Source: Liolophura sinensis (Eukaryota; Mollusca; Polyplacophora; Chitonida; Chitonidae). Taken from it: a stretch of 64,000 nt of DNA. The position numbers and the translations under genes were made by a program. The stretch is taken from NCBI RefSeq assembly GCF_032854445.1, contig NC_088297.1, positions 13,499,039 through 13,563,038 of the forward strand. The letters are read 5' to 3'. The notes beneath the pieces were generated by a model, which saw only the letters and a program-made list of their open reading frames with translations, did no database searches and was not told the DNA's origin. Shown piece after piece: positions 22,101 through 29,770 of the stretch (position 1 is its first letter; every line of letters begins with the position of its first letter).

Positions 22101-23140
22101 TAGGCTTAGTAACAGGCCCCAAAGATAGAAAATAACTAGCAAAGCAACATTGTCCAGGGTACTGATCTTCAGGTTATAGGTTTTTGATGGCGTGTATTTT
22201 TAGTGTCTTCCAATTTGACAAAAATCATAAAATTGACTTCAAATAAAATTTCGTCCTCAAAAGTGCATTTTTAGGGGTCAATAAAACAACATTAAATATT
22301 ATTTTTTGGTGATGAAACTTACAATTTTCCATCAGTATATCATCCCGTCTTGCAAGCAAACTGCAAAACACTTTTCTAAAATCAATAAAATCGAGTTGGT
22401 CATGGATAAAATTTATGGTCATTTAGCGTGTATCTTGTATTTAGTAGATGACCCAAAATTTTCTCCTTGGCTAAGTTACTCATTTTTCCGGATTCCGACA
22501 GTTCTGTTTATCTTATTAAGATGTAATTGAGGTGTGTTTAGAAGGTTGGATGTACAAACAAGAAAAACAGGAATCCAACAAGAAAGACAGGAAAAAGGGT
22601 TATTTTATAACGTTTATTTTCCCATAAAAATTCACTTTCTTGGAAGAAATTTTAGGGAAGTTACAGCACTGTATACGGCAAGGTGACCTAAAATTTGGCC
22701 AGTATTTCTAAGATTAATAAATCTAAATTAATAGAATCAAGCAAAATGAGTAACATTTGTGGTGGCCAAAATTTTAGATCACTTACCTTATAAACCTGTG
22801 TTTGACTGCCCCATATGTGGCCGTCCTAAAAAGTTCCCTATTGGGTGTAACCCAACCCAATCAGGAAAAATGGTTTCAGTGAATAGGGGATTGTTCTAAT
22901 GCCAAAAATTTTAAGGAAAATTAACTCCGAGAGAAGTCATTTACTGCATTTACATATAAATACCTTGAGCTTATCACATGTATAAGTGTGATTCTTTATT
23001 ATCTATGTTTCTATTTCTGTTTCAGGGCTTTTTATGCCTGGGTACATTTTGGCAGCTTGGGAATTATTATTTTCTTTATGCTTATCTGGCCGAAATTCAC
23101 TAAAAGGAAGTCACCAAAACTGGAGGAGAAAACACAGTGA
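1062..23140 (+). CDS. MBOAT2: MBOAT-family lysophospholipid acyltransferase (MBOAT1/2-like), 12 coding exons
   Basis: Joined exons: 1062-1142, 7419-7564, 8418-8588, 9338-9448, 12791-12917, 14032-14082, 14809-14899, 15221-15322, 17293-17396, 18418-18618, 21218-21369, 23026-23140. They total 1452 bases (483 residues plus TGA), and every junction is GT-AG and in phase. Known of the family: multi-pass ER membrane enzymes that transfer acyl groups from acyl-CoA to lysophospholipids (Lands cycle). Seen: the N-terminal LPID motif, repeated hydrophobic segments, the MCGPLCFYRDY block, NNAAGFGFSGYDE, WDLINN, Asn341 in DCWNK, and His373 in SAIWHGFYPGYY, the predicted catalytic pair. The length is close to vertebrate MBOAT1/2 (about 500), and most of the difference lies in the short C-terminal tail. 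I cannot tell MBOAT1 from MBOAT2 orthology, so the symbol is provisional. Tandem repeats invade several splice junctions; the reading frame depends on using the exon-proximal donors and the last acceptor. Confidence 0.94.
1895..2168 (+). mobile_element. tRNA-derived SINE, family A (reference copy)
   Basis: This is the most abundant repeat in the window. The head is tRNA-like: an A-box-like stretch (CTGTGGCTCAGTTGGTTAG) and a B-box-like GAGTTCAAGTCC 60-70 bases later. A unique body follows, then a conserved 3' end (AAATATTCTTGAGTACGGCG, AAACACC) and an AAATA-repeat tail. The simple-repeat tail and the flanking target duplications seen at other copies fit LINE-driven retrotransposition. It is not a functional tRNA gene, because no cloverleaf can be drawn across the head. 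Confidence 0.85.
2200..3330. other. Intron 1 sequence with no recognised feature
   Basis: AT-rich intronic DNA. Only short, low-quality open frames are present, and I recognise no repeat family in it. Confidence 0.4.
3334..3760 (-). mobile_element. tRNA-derived SINE, family B
   Basis: Read on the - strand, the element begins with a tRNA-like head (about 3600-3690: TAGCACAGTTGGTAGAGCG, an anticodon-arm-like CCGCTCCCGAAGCG region, and a TCCAGGGTCAATCCTGG T-arm) and ends in the GGGGTTTAAC complement near 3350. The stretch ACCGCTCCCGAAGCGCTCT is doubled at 3626-3665, a small internal tandem duplication. Further copies lie near 43685, 44400 and 47138. Confidence 0.75.
4190..4562. mobile_element. 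Fold-back MITE, family 3 (diverged copy)
   Basis: It starts near a GAAAAACAGAACAAAACAC block with CAGATGAAAGAGCGTGG, and ends with the inverted counterpart TTTCATCTAACGTCATG and TTTTATGTTTTCTCCACC. It is the same family as 12192-12730 and 19243-19622 but more decayed. It lies in intron 1 of the acyltransferase. Confidence 0.55.
4563..6161. other. Intron 1 sequence with no recognised feature
   Basis: No exon or repeat family was recognised apart from a short A run near 4776-4790. Open frames here are short and compositionally biased. Confidence 0.4.
6162..6428 (+). mobile_element. SINE family A, near-complete
   Basis: One of the best-preserved copies, with GGGGCCTCCGTGGCTCAG at its 5' end, a clear B-box-like GAGTTCAAGTCC, and a CAAATAAAATAAATAAAT tail. 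It lies in intron 1 in the same orientation as the host gene. Confidence 0.85.
7330..7418 (+). pseudogene. Duplicated copy of exon 2's 5' half, with its acceptor
   Basis: The 89 bases from about 7316 repeat from about 7405. Both copies carry CATCTGTGTTTCAG followed by exon sequence: this copy reads ISFLVCQIVALGLTILFR, against MNFLVCQIAALGLAIPFR in the real exon. Similarity stops after about 75 bases. The copy has an acceptor but no donor of its own. If its acceptor at 7328-7329 were used, reading would continue to a TGA at 7420-7422, so its use would end the protein early. Confidence 0.8.
7419..7564 (+). CDS. MBOAT2: Acyltransferase exon 2 (residues 28-76)
   Basis: It begins after TGTGTTTCAG and ends at the donor GTAAGT, splitting the Tyr76 codon (TA|T). 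It encodes the first hydrophobic segment (MNFLVCQIAALGLAIPFR) and the second (ELVTGLLLAGFCFGY). It matches the vertebrate order VNF-VCQ-FRTYL-SKTS-IRH. Confidence 0.92.
8418..8588 (+). CDS. MBOAT2: Acyltransferase exon 3 (residues 77-133)
   Basis: It follows GTCTTTTCAG. It contains a membrane segment (KVVFVVVLGYLSVAHIYR) and the conserved YDYGGYTLDITG stretch. The Gly133 codon is split GG|G at the donor GTACTC. Confidence 0.92.
8690..9230 (+). mobile_element. SINE family C (copy at about 8845-9230, fragment before it)
   Basis: The head GGTTGCCTAACAGTTAGAGG with GGATCAAATCCGGG resembles tRNA A and B boxes. The body includes GACTGGTTGGCCCAGTGTC, and the 3' end reads AAGTGCAACATTAAACCCC followed by CATTCATTCATC repeats. 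A partial relative precedes it at about 8690-8830, so the GGCCCAGTGTC part occurs twice. The element sits in intron 3, just upstream of exon 4. Confidence 0.7.
9338..9448 (+). CDS. MBOAT2: Acyltransferase exon 4 (residues 134-170)
   Basis: Flanked by TCTCTACAG and GTAACT. It encodes PLMIMTQKLTSMAFSLSDGM, corresponding to the GPMMIITQKITSLA region of vertebrate MBOAT2, then an acidic linker (DDNTKLTEDQRNQAIR). The Arg170 codon is split AG|G. Confidence 0.92.
10291..10522 (+). mobile_element. 5'-truncated SINE family A with 16-bp target duplication
   Basis: It lacks the start of the tRNA-like head and begins at GGTTAGAGC. A perfect direct repeat, AATCAAATTAAAATGT, flanks it at 10275-10290 and 10523-10538. 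5' truncation plus a long target duplication is the mark of target-primed insertion by LINE machinery. Confidence 0.85.
11100..11215 (+). mobile_element. SINE family A 3' fragment
   Basis: Decayed body and 3' end only (ATCAGCAACCTGTGGATGG through GTCGTAAAAGTGAAATATTG). Confidence 0.6.
11405..11680 (+). mobile_element. SINE family A, diverged copy
   Basis: The head is strongly altered (CGTCGGTGGTTAGCATGCC) but the body and 3' end (AAATATTCTTGAGTAAGGCG) are clear. Confidence 0.7.
12192..12730. mobile_element. Fold-back MITE, family 3 (long inverted ends)
   Basis: The left end TAAAGGTGAAGAAAACAT and right end TTTATGGTTTCTCCACCTTT are inverted copies of each other. The similarity continues inward: CAGATGAAAGAACG against CGCTCTTTCATCTG, and TGGTGTGTATTTGGGAC against GTCCCAAATGCCCGCCA. 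The arms are about 150-200 bases long, so a transcript would fold into one long hairpin. There is no coding capacity, and the element ends about 60 bases before exon 5's acceptor. Confidence 0.75.
12791..12917 (+). CDS. MBOAT2: Acyltransferase exon 5 (residues 171-212)
   Basis: Flanked by TTTGGTTTCAG and GTACTT. It encodes KLPGLLEFFSFLFCFHGIM, CGPLCFYRDYIAFIEG and TNYTPPK, the counterpart of vertebrate FMGILAGPLCSYKDYITFIEG. It ends on a complete codon. Confidence 0.93.
13747..14002 (+). mobile_element. SINE family A ending 29 bases before exon 6
   Basis: It is flanked by a 9-bp direct repeat, ATATTCAAT, at 13738-13746 and 14003-14011. Only 29 bases separate its tail from the first base of exon 6. 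It must therefore displace or supply the branch-point region for that small exon. Confidence 0.75.
14032..14082 (+). CDS. MBOAT2: Acyltransferase exon 6 (residues 213-229, 51 bases)
   Basis: A small phase-0 exon after CCATGCAG, ending CCCAAG before GTAAGTCT. It encodes PKNGNDVKIQAEPPSPK, aligning with the hydrophilic NGKEETQYERTEPSP loop of vertebrate MBOAT2. Skipping it would keep the frame. Confidence 0.85.
14083..14397 (+). repeat. 16-bp minisatellite starting exactly at the exon 6 donor
   Basis: About 19 units of GTCAGTCTGTGTGTCT and variants. The first unit is the splice donor itself: GTAAGTCTGTGTGTTT, starting at the first intron base. Later units carry GTCAGT or GTTAGT in place of GTAAGT. 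The array is G+T-rich on this strand. Confidence 0.9.
14809..14899 (+). CDS. MBOAT2: Acyltransferase exon 7 (residues 230-260)
   Basis: Flanked by GTTTCCAG and GTAAGT. It encodes GPVIEKLTIAAVCGLLMMF and VVPYFPPERLT, a membrane helix followed by the loop that aligns with vertebrate VVQKLLVCGLSLLFHL. The Thr260 codon is split A|CC. Confidence 0.9.
15221..15322 (+). CDS. MBOAT2: Acyltransferase exon 8 (residues 261-294)
   Basis: It follows TTTTTTGCAG. It encodes REYLEETTFLQRSIFLLICG and TLARCQYYFAWVS, corresponding to SLLAARPKYYFAWTLADA in vertebrates. The donor is GTAAGG, and Ser294 is split T|CG. Confidence 0.92.
15534..15742 (-). mobile_element. MITE family 2 copy
   Basis: A diverged member of the group seen at 57300-57540, 58715-58928, 59448-59695 and part of 44745-44850. 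Its ends resemble TACCTTAATTCTTCAACC and the reverse. There is no coding capacity. The copy lies in intron 8. Confidence 0.5.
15743..17292. other. Intron 8 sequence with no recognised feature
   Basis: It holds a C run near 15791-15800, a G run near 17118-17139 and otherwise unremarkable AT-rich DNA. No exon was recognised. Confidence 0.35.
17293..17396 (+). CDS. MBOAT2: Acyltransferase exon 9 (residues 295-328)
   Basis: It follows CTGTTGTAG. It encodes DALNNAAGLGFSGYDEEGKE, then KWDLINNVDIYRLE, matching vertebrate DAINNAAGFGFRGYDENG and WDLISN. This is one of the most conserved parts of the family. The donor is GTGAGA. Confidence 0.94.
17760..17905 (+). mobile_element. SINE family B, body and 3' tail
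   Basis: It contains GACGTTAAACTTCAAGCACC and a CACTCACTCACTC tail, with the CCTTTGTTGTCATATGGCTG body shared with the reversed copies near 43740 and 47200. The tRNA-like head is missing. Confidence 0.6.
18026..18246 (+). mobile_element. MITE family 1 copy
   Basis: Inverted ends (TACCCAAATTCTTCTAATTT and the counterpart AAAATTAGAAGAA), with an interior containing GGGACAGATATTAGT and CCATGTGAAAAAAAAG. The family is described at 61843-62063. Confidence 0.7.
18418..18618 (+). CDS. MBOAT2: Acyltransferase exon 10 (residues 329-395), catalytic exon
   Basis: It follows CTTATTTTTAG. It holds the predicted catalytic Asn341 (DCWNKMTLIWLRRVVYDRS) and His373 (VSAIWHGFYPGYYLTF), then a membrane segment ending AALCTVAARL. 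The donor is GTGAGT at 18619. The last 36 exon bases and the donor are the first unit of the 79-bp array that follows. Confidence 0.95.
18582..19137 (+). repeat. 79-bp minisatellite containing the exon 10 end and donor, 7 units
   Basis: Each unit carries the last 36 bases of exon 10 (starting near GCTCAGCTGCTCTCTGTACT), the donor GGTGAGTTCT, and about 40 intron bases ending GAATGCATGGTGGTCC. The copies are almost identical, with a few substitutions such as TCTTCGTGG for TCTGCCTGG, so the array is young or homogenised. Because 79 is one more than a multiple of three, reading on into the array shifts the frame each unit and meets stop codons. Confidence 0.95.
19243..19622. mobile_element. Fold-back MITE, family 3 copy
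   Basis: It starts TTAAAGGTGGAGAAATTT and ends CATTTTTATGTTTTCTT after TCATATGATTTTAACATC. It shares the CATATGTTTCGATATAAAC and GACAAGCATCACATCC interior with the copy at 12192-12730, in the opposite orientation. Confidence 0.7.
19733..19935 (-). mobile_element. SINE family A, reverse copy
   Basis: It starts with the reversed tail (TTATTTATTTGATTGGTG) and ends with the reversed B-box-like GGACTTGAACTCAC. The head end is lost. Confidence 0.75.
20530..21260 (+). repeat. About 65-bp minisatellite carrying 11 copies of the exon 11 acceptor
   Basis: Eleven units of 62-66 bases, each with a T-rich tract, TTTTAG or TTTCAG, and exon-like sequence GTGAGAAGGAATGTCCAGGG. The last unit is the real acceptor and exon 11 start at 21218. 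The units nearest the exon (about 21085-21217) share its CGGGG and TTTCAG details, while distant units are more diverged. Every unit reads AG|GTGAG or close to it, an acceptor joined directly to a donor-like sequence. Confidence 0.93.
21218..21369 (+). CDS. MBOAT2: Acyltransferase exon 11 (residues 396-446)
   Basis: It encodes VRRNVRGYFQSSPSLAFFYD, CVTFMFTRIVNVYLAVPFL and ILELVPCLQLFW, matching vertebrate MRNNFRHYFIEPSQLKLFYD and the TVVPFVLL helix. The 3'-most acceptor (21216-21217) is chosen because only this unit continues into conserved coding sequence. The Trp446 codon is split TG|G at the donor GTAAGT. Confidence 0.93.
21340..21642 (+). repeat. About 41-bp minisatellite containing the exon 11 end and donor, 7 units
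   Basis: The unit is CCCTTGTCTGCAGTTGTTTT, then GGTAAGTTATATAGAAAAGA. The first unit is the genuine exon 11 end and donor. Units 2, 4, 5 and 7 keep GTAAGTT; units 3 and 6 have GCAAGTG, a weaker GC-type donor. Each unit also contains TCTGCAG upstream of its donor, so each could define an 8-base microexon. Confidence 0.93.
21643..23025. other. Intron 11 sequence
   Basis: It contains a decayed SINE 3' end near 21780-21890 (AAATGAAACATTCTTGGGTA). A stretch at about 22200-22520 resembles sequence near 42730-42960 and 62110-62250, so it is probably another dispersed repeat. No exon was recognised. Confidence 0.4.
23026..23140 (+). CDS. MBOAT2: Acyltransferase exon 12 (residues 447-483 and stop)
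   Basis: It follows TCTGTTTCAG. It encodes the last membrane helix (AFYAWVHFGSLGIIIFFML, IWPKF) and a short basic/acidic tail, TKRKSPKLEEKTQ, before TGA at 23138-23140. The tail is shorter than in vertebrate MBOAT2 and has no dilysine ER signal at its end. Confidence 0.93.
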
Positions 23141-24146
23141 GAGTGTATTGCGTTTGGAAGTTGTGTCGCCAATATTTGACAGTTTCAACATGGAGAGAAA
23201 GTGAACAAAAACTGTATACACTGGAAAGCAAATCCAGTTAACATCACTTGACATTTTGTGAAACAAAGTGCAGAAATACTCAAAGAGATATATTTTAGAA
23301 CTTTCTCAGGTGTGGAATTTTCTAAGTTCCGTCTAATTTGTGTGCCCTGTCATGGTATGGAATCTCTGGTAACCATGGTAACAAGTTTATATTTGGTCTC
23401 AGGCAGCCATCTTTAAAAATATCCACCATTTGGGATTTTTTTTTTTTTTTTCTCCATAACTTGGCTGTGATTGGCTGCTCTGAGGTGACCAACACCAGGG
23501 TGATTTATGTGAGTTATACTCTTTGTGATGCTCATTGGCCACCTACTTGTACAGTACTTGTGACAAGTGTTTTAATTGGCTATGCTGTAATAATCTTGTG
23601 TGTATATGTGTGTGGGTTTTTTTTTCTGCATATACTTATTTATACACTGACATGATAGTTTTATTTTGATGATGGAGCTGGAAATCAAAATTGTTTTAAG
23701 ACCAATTGGTAATTTTAAAACATTGTATAATAGCCTTTGCTGGATCTACTGGTTTAGAGAAAACCAGTCAACATGCAGCTCAAAACACCTGTAGTTGATT
23801 CGTTAGTGTTTGGCAGATCTGGTCATGGACAACCACAACGACACATGGCAGCATCAGAGTTAGCTCATGCCTTTCTTTAGGCCTCACAAAACCCATTCTT
23901 ATATCCTGGATAGTGTGTAGGACCATCCTTGTTGTTCACGACGTGACTTGCTCATTTCACCTTATTCTGAGAGTTCTTTTGAGTTCACAAAGGTGTTTAG
24001 TAGCCCGAAAATCTGGTCTAGTAAAGGATGGTTTTTATGACACGCGGAGACGGCTAGCCGCCCTATGAATGGTCATTACTCAGCGTTACAGCTGGATTCT
24101 TGGCTAGGTGTTTGGAGGTTTGTTTGATGATATCATATTGAAAGGG
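23141..24146 (+). other. Sequence after the acyltransferase stop, probably 3' UTR
   Basis: No canonical AATAAA was seen in this stretch, so the end of the transcript cannot be placed. An open frame at 23338-23655 has no recognisable domain. Confidence 0.35.
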
Positions 24147-24415
24147 GCCTGCGGGGTTCAGTTGGTTAGCGCGCTAGCACAGCGTAATGACCCAGGAGTC
24201 TCTCACCAATGCGGTCGCTCTGAGTTCAAGTCCAGCTCTTGCTGGCTTCCTCTCCAGCCGTAAGTGGGAAGGTCTGTCAGCAACCTGCGGATGGTCATGG
24301 GTTTCCCCTGCGCTCTGCCCGGTTTCCTCCCACCATAATGCTGGCCGCCGTTGTATAAGTGAAATATTCTTGAGTACAGCGTAAAGCACCAATCAAATAA
24401 ATAAATAAAAAAATC
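24147..24415 (+). mobile_element. SINE family A, near-complete
   Basis: Well preserved from GGTTCAGTTGGTTAGCGCG to the CAAATAAATAAATAAAAAAAT tail. The first AATAAA runs after the acyltransferase stop lie in this tail and could serve as a polyadenylation signal. Confidence 0.8.
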
Positions 24416-25542
24416 ATACTGAAAAAATGTAAGTTTCTGCGGAAGAAGTAATATTTTATGGCATAACCCCAATGTTATAAACCATTCATTATCTTCATCT
24501 ATGTATTAAATAGTAATATCTCCATCTAATCAGGTTAATAGACAAATATAGCATCTAAATTAAAAAAGTGCGCTTTTTAAAATTAAAATGATATATTTAC
24601 ATAGAGGGATGTATGGAATGGTTTATTATGTTAGGCGTTTTGTAGTCGTTAAAGCCATACGTGAGAGTTACACATGAATGCCAGTGGTTATGACCATGGT
24701 TATGACTATTGCCCTTAATAAATCCTGGATATACATACATGTGTTACCAGTTCTCTTTAAAAACCAGAAAAAAAAAAAAAGAAAACACATTTAAAGGCAA
24801 GGCACAAAAAAATGTGGAAGATGCAATATGAAGCAAAATTGCTTTTTTTGTTTTTTTTTTTCTTTCAATATTTAAAACAAACGTGTTGACTGACATTTGC
24901 TTGCTGTCATTTTCCTAATAGGTGTGTTCATTGGTGGAGAATACATTTTAGAACTGTGTAGATAAACACGTAAACACACGTATAGAAATATGTGATAGCT
25001 GTATATATACGTAAATGTGAACTACTGTATAGTGTACAGGATATGTGAACTTGCATGTACATATACACAGTCTAAATAGTATACACATGTATAGATATAT
25101 ATATATATACATACACATATATATAAGAAAAAATTCGACATAATAATAATAATAGTTTTTGACTGTCCATAGTTTGCTTGGACTGTACATTTTAGCATGT
25201 GATAGAAGTAAGTGTTTTATCGACAGGCATTGAGGAAGTTTTGTGTTACTTGTATTACATTAGTTAGTTGCTATAGTATATGTGAATGTGATGTTGTGCT
25301 CGGAGGTAGATGTAGTTGTAGGTAATTGTTAATAGGACTGAATCAGAGATGTTTTGGGTGATGTTGTGATATTTTACCATTATTGCTCTGGCTACAGAGT
25401 ATGTGTAAGTACGTCACTTCCTCAAAAAAAAAACACACACACACACACATCAACATAACACATTTATGGGCTATTGAATGAGTTTGGTACAAGCTTGTTC
25501 ACGCTTCGGCACCACCCCAAAATAGAGTGAGTCCAGTCAAAA
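24416..25542. other. Intergenic sequence with simple repeats
   Basis: It contains ATAT-rich microsatellite around 25092-25125, an AC repeat at about 25431-25450, and no gene. Confidence 0.4.
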
Positions 25543-25545
25543 GTG

Positions 25546-25755
25546 TACCCTAAGTCTTCTGATTTTGGGGACAGATATTAAAAGTAGAAAATTACATTTC
25601 TTTACCAGCCTTTTGGAAAAGTAAAGATATGAGTACGTTGTTCATTAGACGGTCTAACAGACCATGTGAGAGAAAAACAACTCTAATCCTGCGACAGTTA
25701 CATGTATATTGGCTAAAAAGAGCAGATCAGGTGTCCCAAAAATGAGAATATCTTT
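25546..25755 (+). mobile_element. MITE family 1 copy
   Basis: It begins TACCCTAAGTCTTCTGATTT and ends TGTCCCAAAAATGAGAATA, with GGGACAGATATTAAAAGTAG inside. Confidence 0.7.
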
Positions 25756-27876
25756 GATAGATCAGTGTCTCAGGTCAGCGGTGTCGTTAACAGTGACTAT
25801 AAAATCATGCCTGTTAGCCGTGTTAGTTTGCAAGAGCCCCTACCTTATGTCACCTGAACATGCGTGAGCTTGCAGGCCTCAGAAAATGCTAATTCAGCTT
25901 ATTTAACCAGTGGCGCAGTGAAATACACTGATTTGGCTTACAGTTAACTCAATGGATTTATGCTGTTTGTTGAAGTCAGGCTATCATTGCTCAGCTACCC
26001 TGATATAATTTCTGTTTTATCAAAGCACACACATTTGCCACTGGACAACTGGGTTGTAATGAAGGAGAGATGTAAGCAGGAAAAATTCTGACATATCTGT
26101 CAAGTTCGGCCAAAGGAAATTATCATTGTTGTATGGTTAGAAAGATGAAGTAAGGATGAAACTATAAAATGACTCCGTTTGTTTGAACTGCTCTGGATGA
26201 ATAACACTGAATGTTGTACGTTTGGATGGACGCCCTGTAGATTCTGTCCTAGGCTTGAGTCATTTCAGTCATGTGATGAATCAATACATAACAAAAGCCA
26301 CCTCTGGGGCTGATAAAACAGGTTAGTAAACCTCTGTGTGATTTTAGCTGATCGAAATTTGCCTTTTGTTAACATTGTAACAGTTGATCATTGTTTTTGG
26401 GTTTTTTTTTTTTTTATTGCATTTCACGCCTGTATTGAGTTAGAACTACTCATACTTAGGTTTTGATCGGAATAAGCGATATTCCACTTTTTATGACCAA
26501 CAGGATTTTGCAAATAGAGTTAACAGATGGTGGAAGATTGGTTTGGTGCGGGATTCAGCTTTTCTCGCAGTATCTCGACAGATCGGCGATGGTCAAGCCT
26601 ACATTGCCTCCAAGAATCTCTGAGTCATATGAAGTAATGTTATCACCTGTAAATTTGTAATCGCAACAGGGAAGGGGAATCCCCAGTGATAATGAAACAA
26701 GGCTATAATCTACTTATACACACAGCTTAACATGGCATTCTTCTCTGGATAGATGAGTAAAGTCTGTAATCAAAATACCTGCCTCAAATGTGCCTTTTGA
26801 CTTTCAGGCAAAATACATTTACTATGCCAATCAGTGTTGATTCTGGGACTTGACCAAAGTCTATAAGCTACATGTAAGAAAGGGTATAAGTAAGCTAGCA
26901 TAAGGGACAAATGGAAATACCTGTAGTAGTGTATTTCACCTAAGTTTTGGCCTGTACTTTCAGAAGCACATACATTAAAGGCGTTAAAATGATACTTTTG
27001 AAACGAAGACTTAATCAAAGTTCATGAAAAACTCTCAGTTGGACGAACAAGGTTGAGGAATGGATCAGGTTAGAGCAATTAAAATGTGTCACTTGAGAAA
27101 AGCTAAACTTTAGGTGAAATATGATAATTAGTAATGCCTCTATCAGTACTTAAGGTTTAAACTTGCTTTATTTATGTTGTATACATTTAGTTTTTTTTTA
27201 GCAGAAACAAGCCGCTGTGTTATAGTCACTCACAGTCATCCGTCGGTCTGTCAGTCAGATTTTTGAAATCTTACATTTTAACATGGGCCATTTTGACTTA
27301 ATGGGGGATCAGGAAGCAATTCCACAAAGCCACTTCTGACTTAAGTCAACCTTCAAAACCTTGTCAGAATGCTTAATATTTGGTACTGCAAGTTGACATT
27401 TTAGCAGGTTTGTTTCCAGATAAAATTCAGGAGGTGCTCAAAATTTGAATCTTTACAACCCAAAAATAAGCTACAAAATGGTATTTTAAATTTTTAACTT
27501 GAGGTCAGAAATGGCTTTGTGGAATTGGCCCCTGCATGGAGACAAGATGGCATTGAATTCTGGCAGAGTATTGCATCTATTGCTAACTTGCTCCTGTGAA
27601 GCATACTGGTGGAGAAGTGCCTAGAAGTGTGGGAAGATTAGCTCTGTATATGTACATGTATCATATAACATGTACCCGTGTCCATCTAGGTGTCCATGCA
27701 GGTGTCACAAGGTGTCTACTTTAAGCACACTACTTAATTGCCAGGTATTGAAGTTTATCCCGGCCACGGTTATTAAAGTACCTAAAAACATTGCCTGTTT
27801 TAATAATTATGGAAGTCAGTTTTATGAGTACTGGCTTTGGTGAGACTTTTCAGCTGGTGTCACATGTCCAGCTTGT
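25756..27876. other. Intergenic sequence with no recognised feature
   Basis: Mixed AT-rich DNA. No exon, RNA gene or repeat family was recognised. Confidence 0.35.
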
Positions 27877-28820
27877 TTAAGGTGTGTTATCCGAGACTGT
27901 AGTCTGGCATAGAACAACGAGTTTAAGGTGTGTTATCCGAGATTGTTGTCTGGCACAGACCATCTAGTTTAAGCTGTTATGCGTGACTGTACTGTGGCAT
28001 AGACCGTCTAGTTTAAGCTGTGTTATGAGAGACTGTATTCTGGCATAGACCAGGTGATTCAGCTGTTTTGTGTGTGACTACAGGATAAAATGAAGACCTA
28101 TCTCATTGAGGCTGTGTTATTTGAGACTAGTATAACATGTTGATCATCTCATTTACATGTCAGCTGTGTTATGTGAGACTACAGGGTAATGTGTAGACCA
28201 TCTCATTTAAGCTGTGTTATGCAAGACTGTACTCTGGCATGGACCATCTAGTTTAAGCTGTGTTATGAGAGACTGTTGTCTGGCATAGACCATTTGATTC
28301 AGCTGTTTTGTGTGGGACTACAGTATAAAATAAAGACCTGTCTCATTGAAGCTGTGTTATGTGAGACTAGTACAAGATGTAGAACATCCCCTTTACATGT
28401 AAGCTGTGTTATGTTGGACTACAGTGTAACATGTAGACCATCTCATTTAAGCTGTCCTACCCTATTTTTTCTAATTTTTAGGACAGATATAAGTAATGCT
28501 GAAAGCAAAGAATTACATTTTTCTTTGCTTTTTGGGGAAGCAAAGATATAAATATGTTGGTCATTAGATGTACTAACCATGTGAAAAAAAGAAACTAAAT
28601 ATTCCTGTTACAATTACATGAACATTGGCTAAAAAGTGCAGACCAGGTGACCCAAAATTAGAAGAATTAAGCTAAATTAGAAGTACTTTAAGCTATAGCA
28701 TAATATGCACAGCATTTGGTTTAAACTGTGTTATCATTTGGTTTAACCTGTGTTATCATTTGGTTTAACCTGTGTTATCATTTGTTTTAAGCTGTGTTAT
28801 ACGAGACTGCTGTACAACAT
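27877..28820 (+). repeat. About 57-bp minisatellite, interrupted by a MITE
   Basis: Irregular units of the type GTTTAAGCTGTGTTATGAGA, then GACTGTACTCTGGCATAGAC, then CATCTA. A block at about 27935-28110 is repeated at about 28235-28370, a higher-order duplication. The array stops at a MITE (28458-28672) and resumes after it (about 28690-28820) as shorter CATTTGGTTTAACCTGTGTT units. Confidence 0.8.
28458..28672 (+). mobile_element. MITE family 1 copy inserted in a minisatellite
   Basis: It runs from TACCCTATTTTTTCTAATTT to CAAAATTAGAAGAATTA. Array units lie on both sides, so the MITE landed in an existing array. Confidence 0.7.
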
Positions 28821-29283
28821 TTAAAGTCTTGTCTAGACCGTGTTATGGCTTTATGAATGTGTGATCATAAAGCTGGGGTATTTCCGGTAGCGTGTATGAA
28901 GGCAGTCTTTAGTTATTTTGTGAAGTTGAGAAAGTCACAAATAAGCTGGGTTGAGGATGATTTTACCATGGTACTTTAGTCATGTTAATCACAGACACAG
29001 GCCACTGACATGTACAGTTTGTTAACATAAGTACTTAGCCCCATCAGAGTCATGTGTACATTATACGTACACATTATGCTTTTATGATGTACCATCAATG
29101 CTACCCTACTTAAAATGGTTGCCAACGGCTATATGCTGAAGTAGTTTACAAATATTTTGACCACGAACTGTTGAACACGATCTGCTGTGGGTTTTTGTGC
29201 TGAGACATGTTTTTGTTTTAACCTTTTAACTGTATGAACAGGGTTCCAATAACACACGTTTGTTATTGCTATAGAAGCTGAAG

Positions 29284-29770
29284 ATGTCTGCTTTGGGGCC
29301 AGAAACATGTATACTTACCATTGCCATGGATATGCCTGTTGGCCCAGTGCCAGAAACATGCATGTTTGCCATTGCCATGGACACCTGCTGGCCCAGAGCC
29401 AAGAAGATGCATATTTGCCATTGCCATGGACACCAGTTGGCTCAGTGCCAAGGACATACATGTTTGCCATTTTCATGGTTTAAACATGGGAAAGTAAATA
29501 TCTTTACTTTCCCAAAACTGTTGGCCCAGTGCCAGGAACCTGCATGTTTTTCATTGCTATGTATACGTGTCTGGCGTGGTGCCAAGAATATGCATGTTTG
29601 CCATTGTCATGGACACCTGTTGGTTCAGTGCCAAGAACATGCATATTTGCCATTGCCATGGACACCTGCTGGCCCAGTGCCAAGAACATGCATGTTTTTC
29701 ATTGTCATTGCTCATGTTTGGCCCAGTAGAAAGGACATACATGGTTACCATTGCCAAGGATATATGTACA
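29284..29770 (+). repeat. 49-bp minisatellite, about 10 units
   Basis: The unit is GGCCCAGTGCCAAGAACATG, CATGTTTGCCATTGCCATGG, ACACCTGCT. Open frames on both strands follow from the unit's lack of stops and are not taken as genes. Confidence 0.9.
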
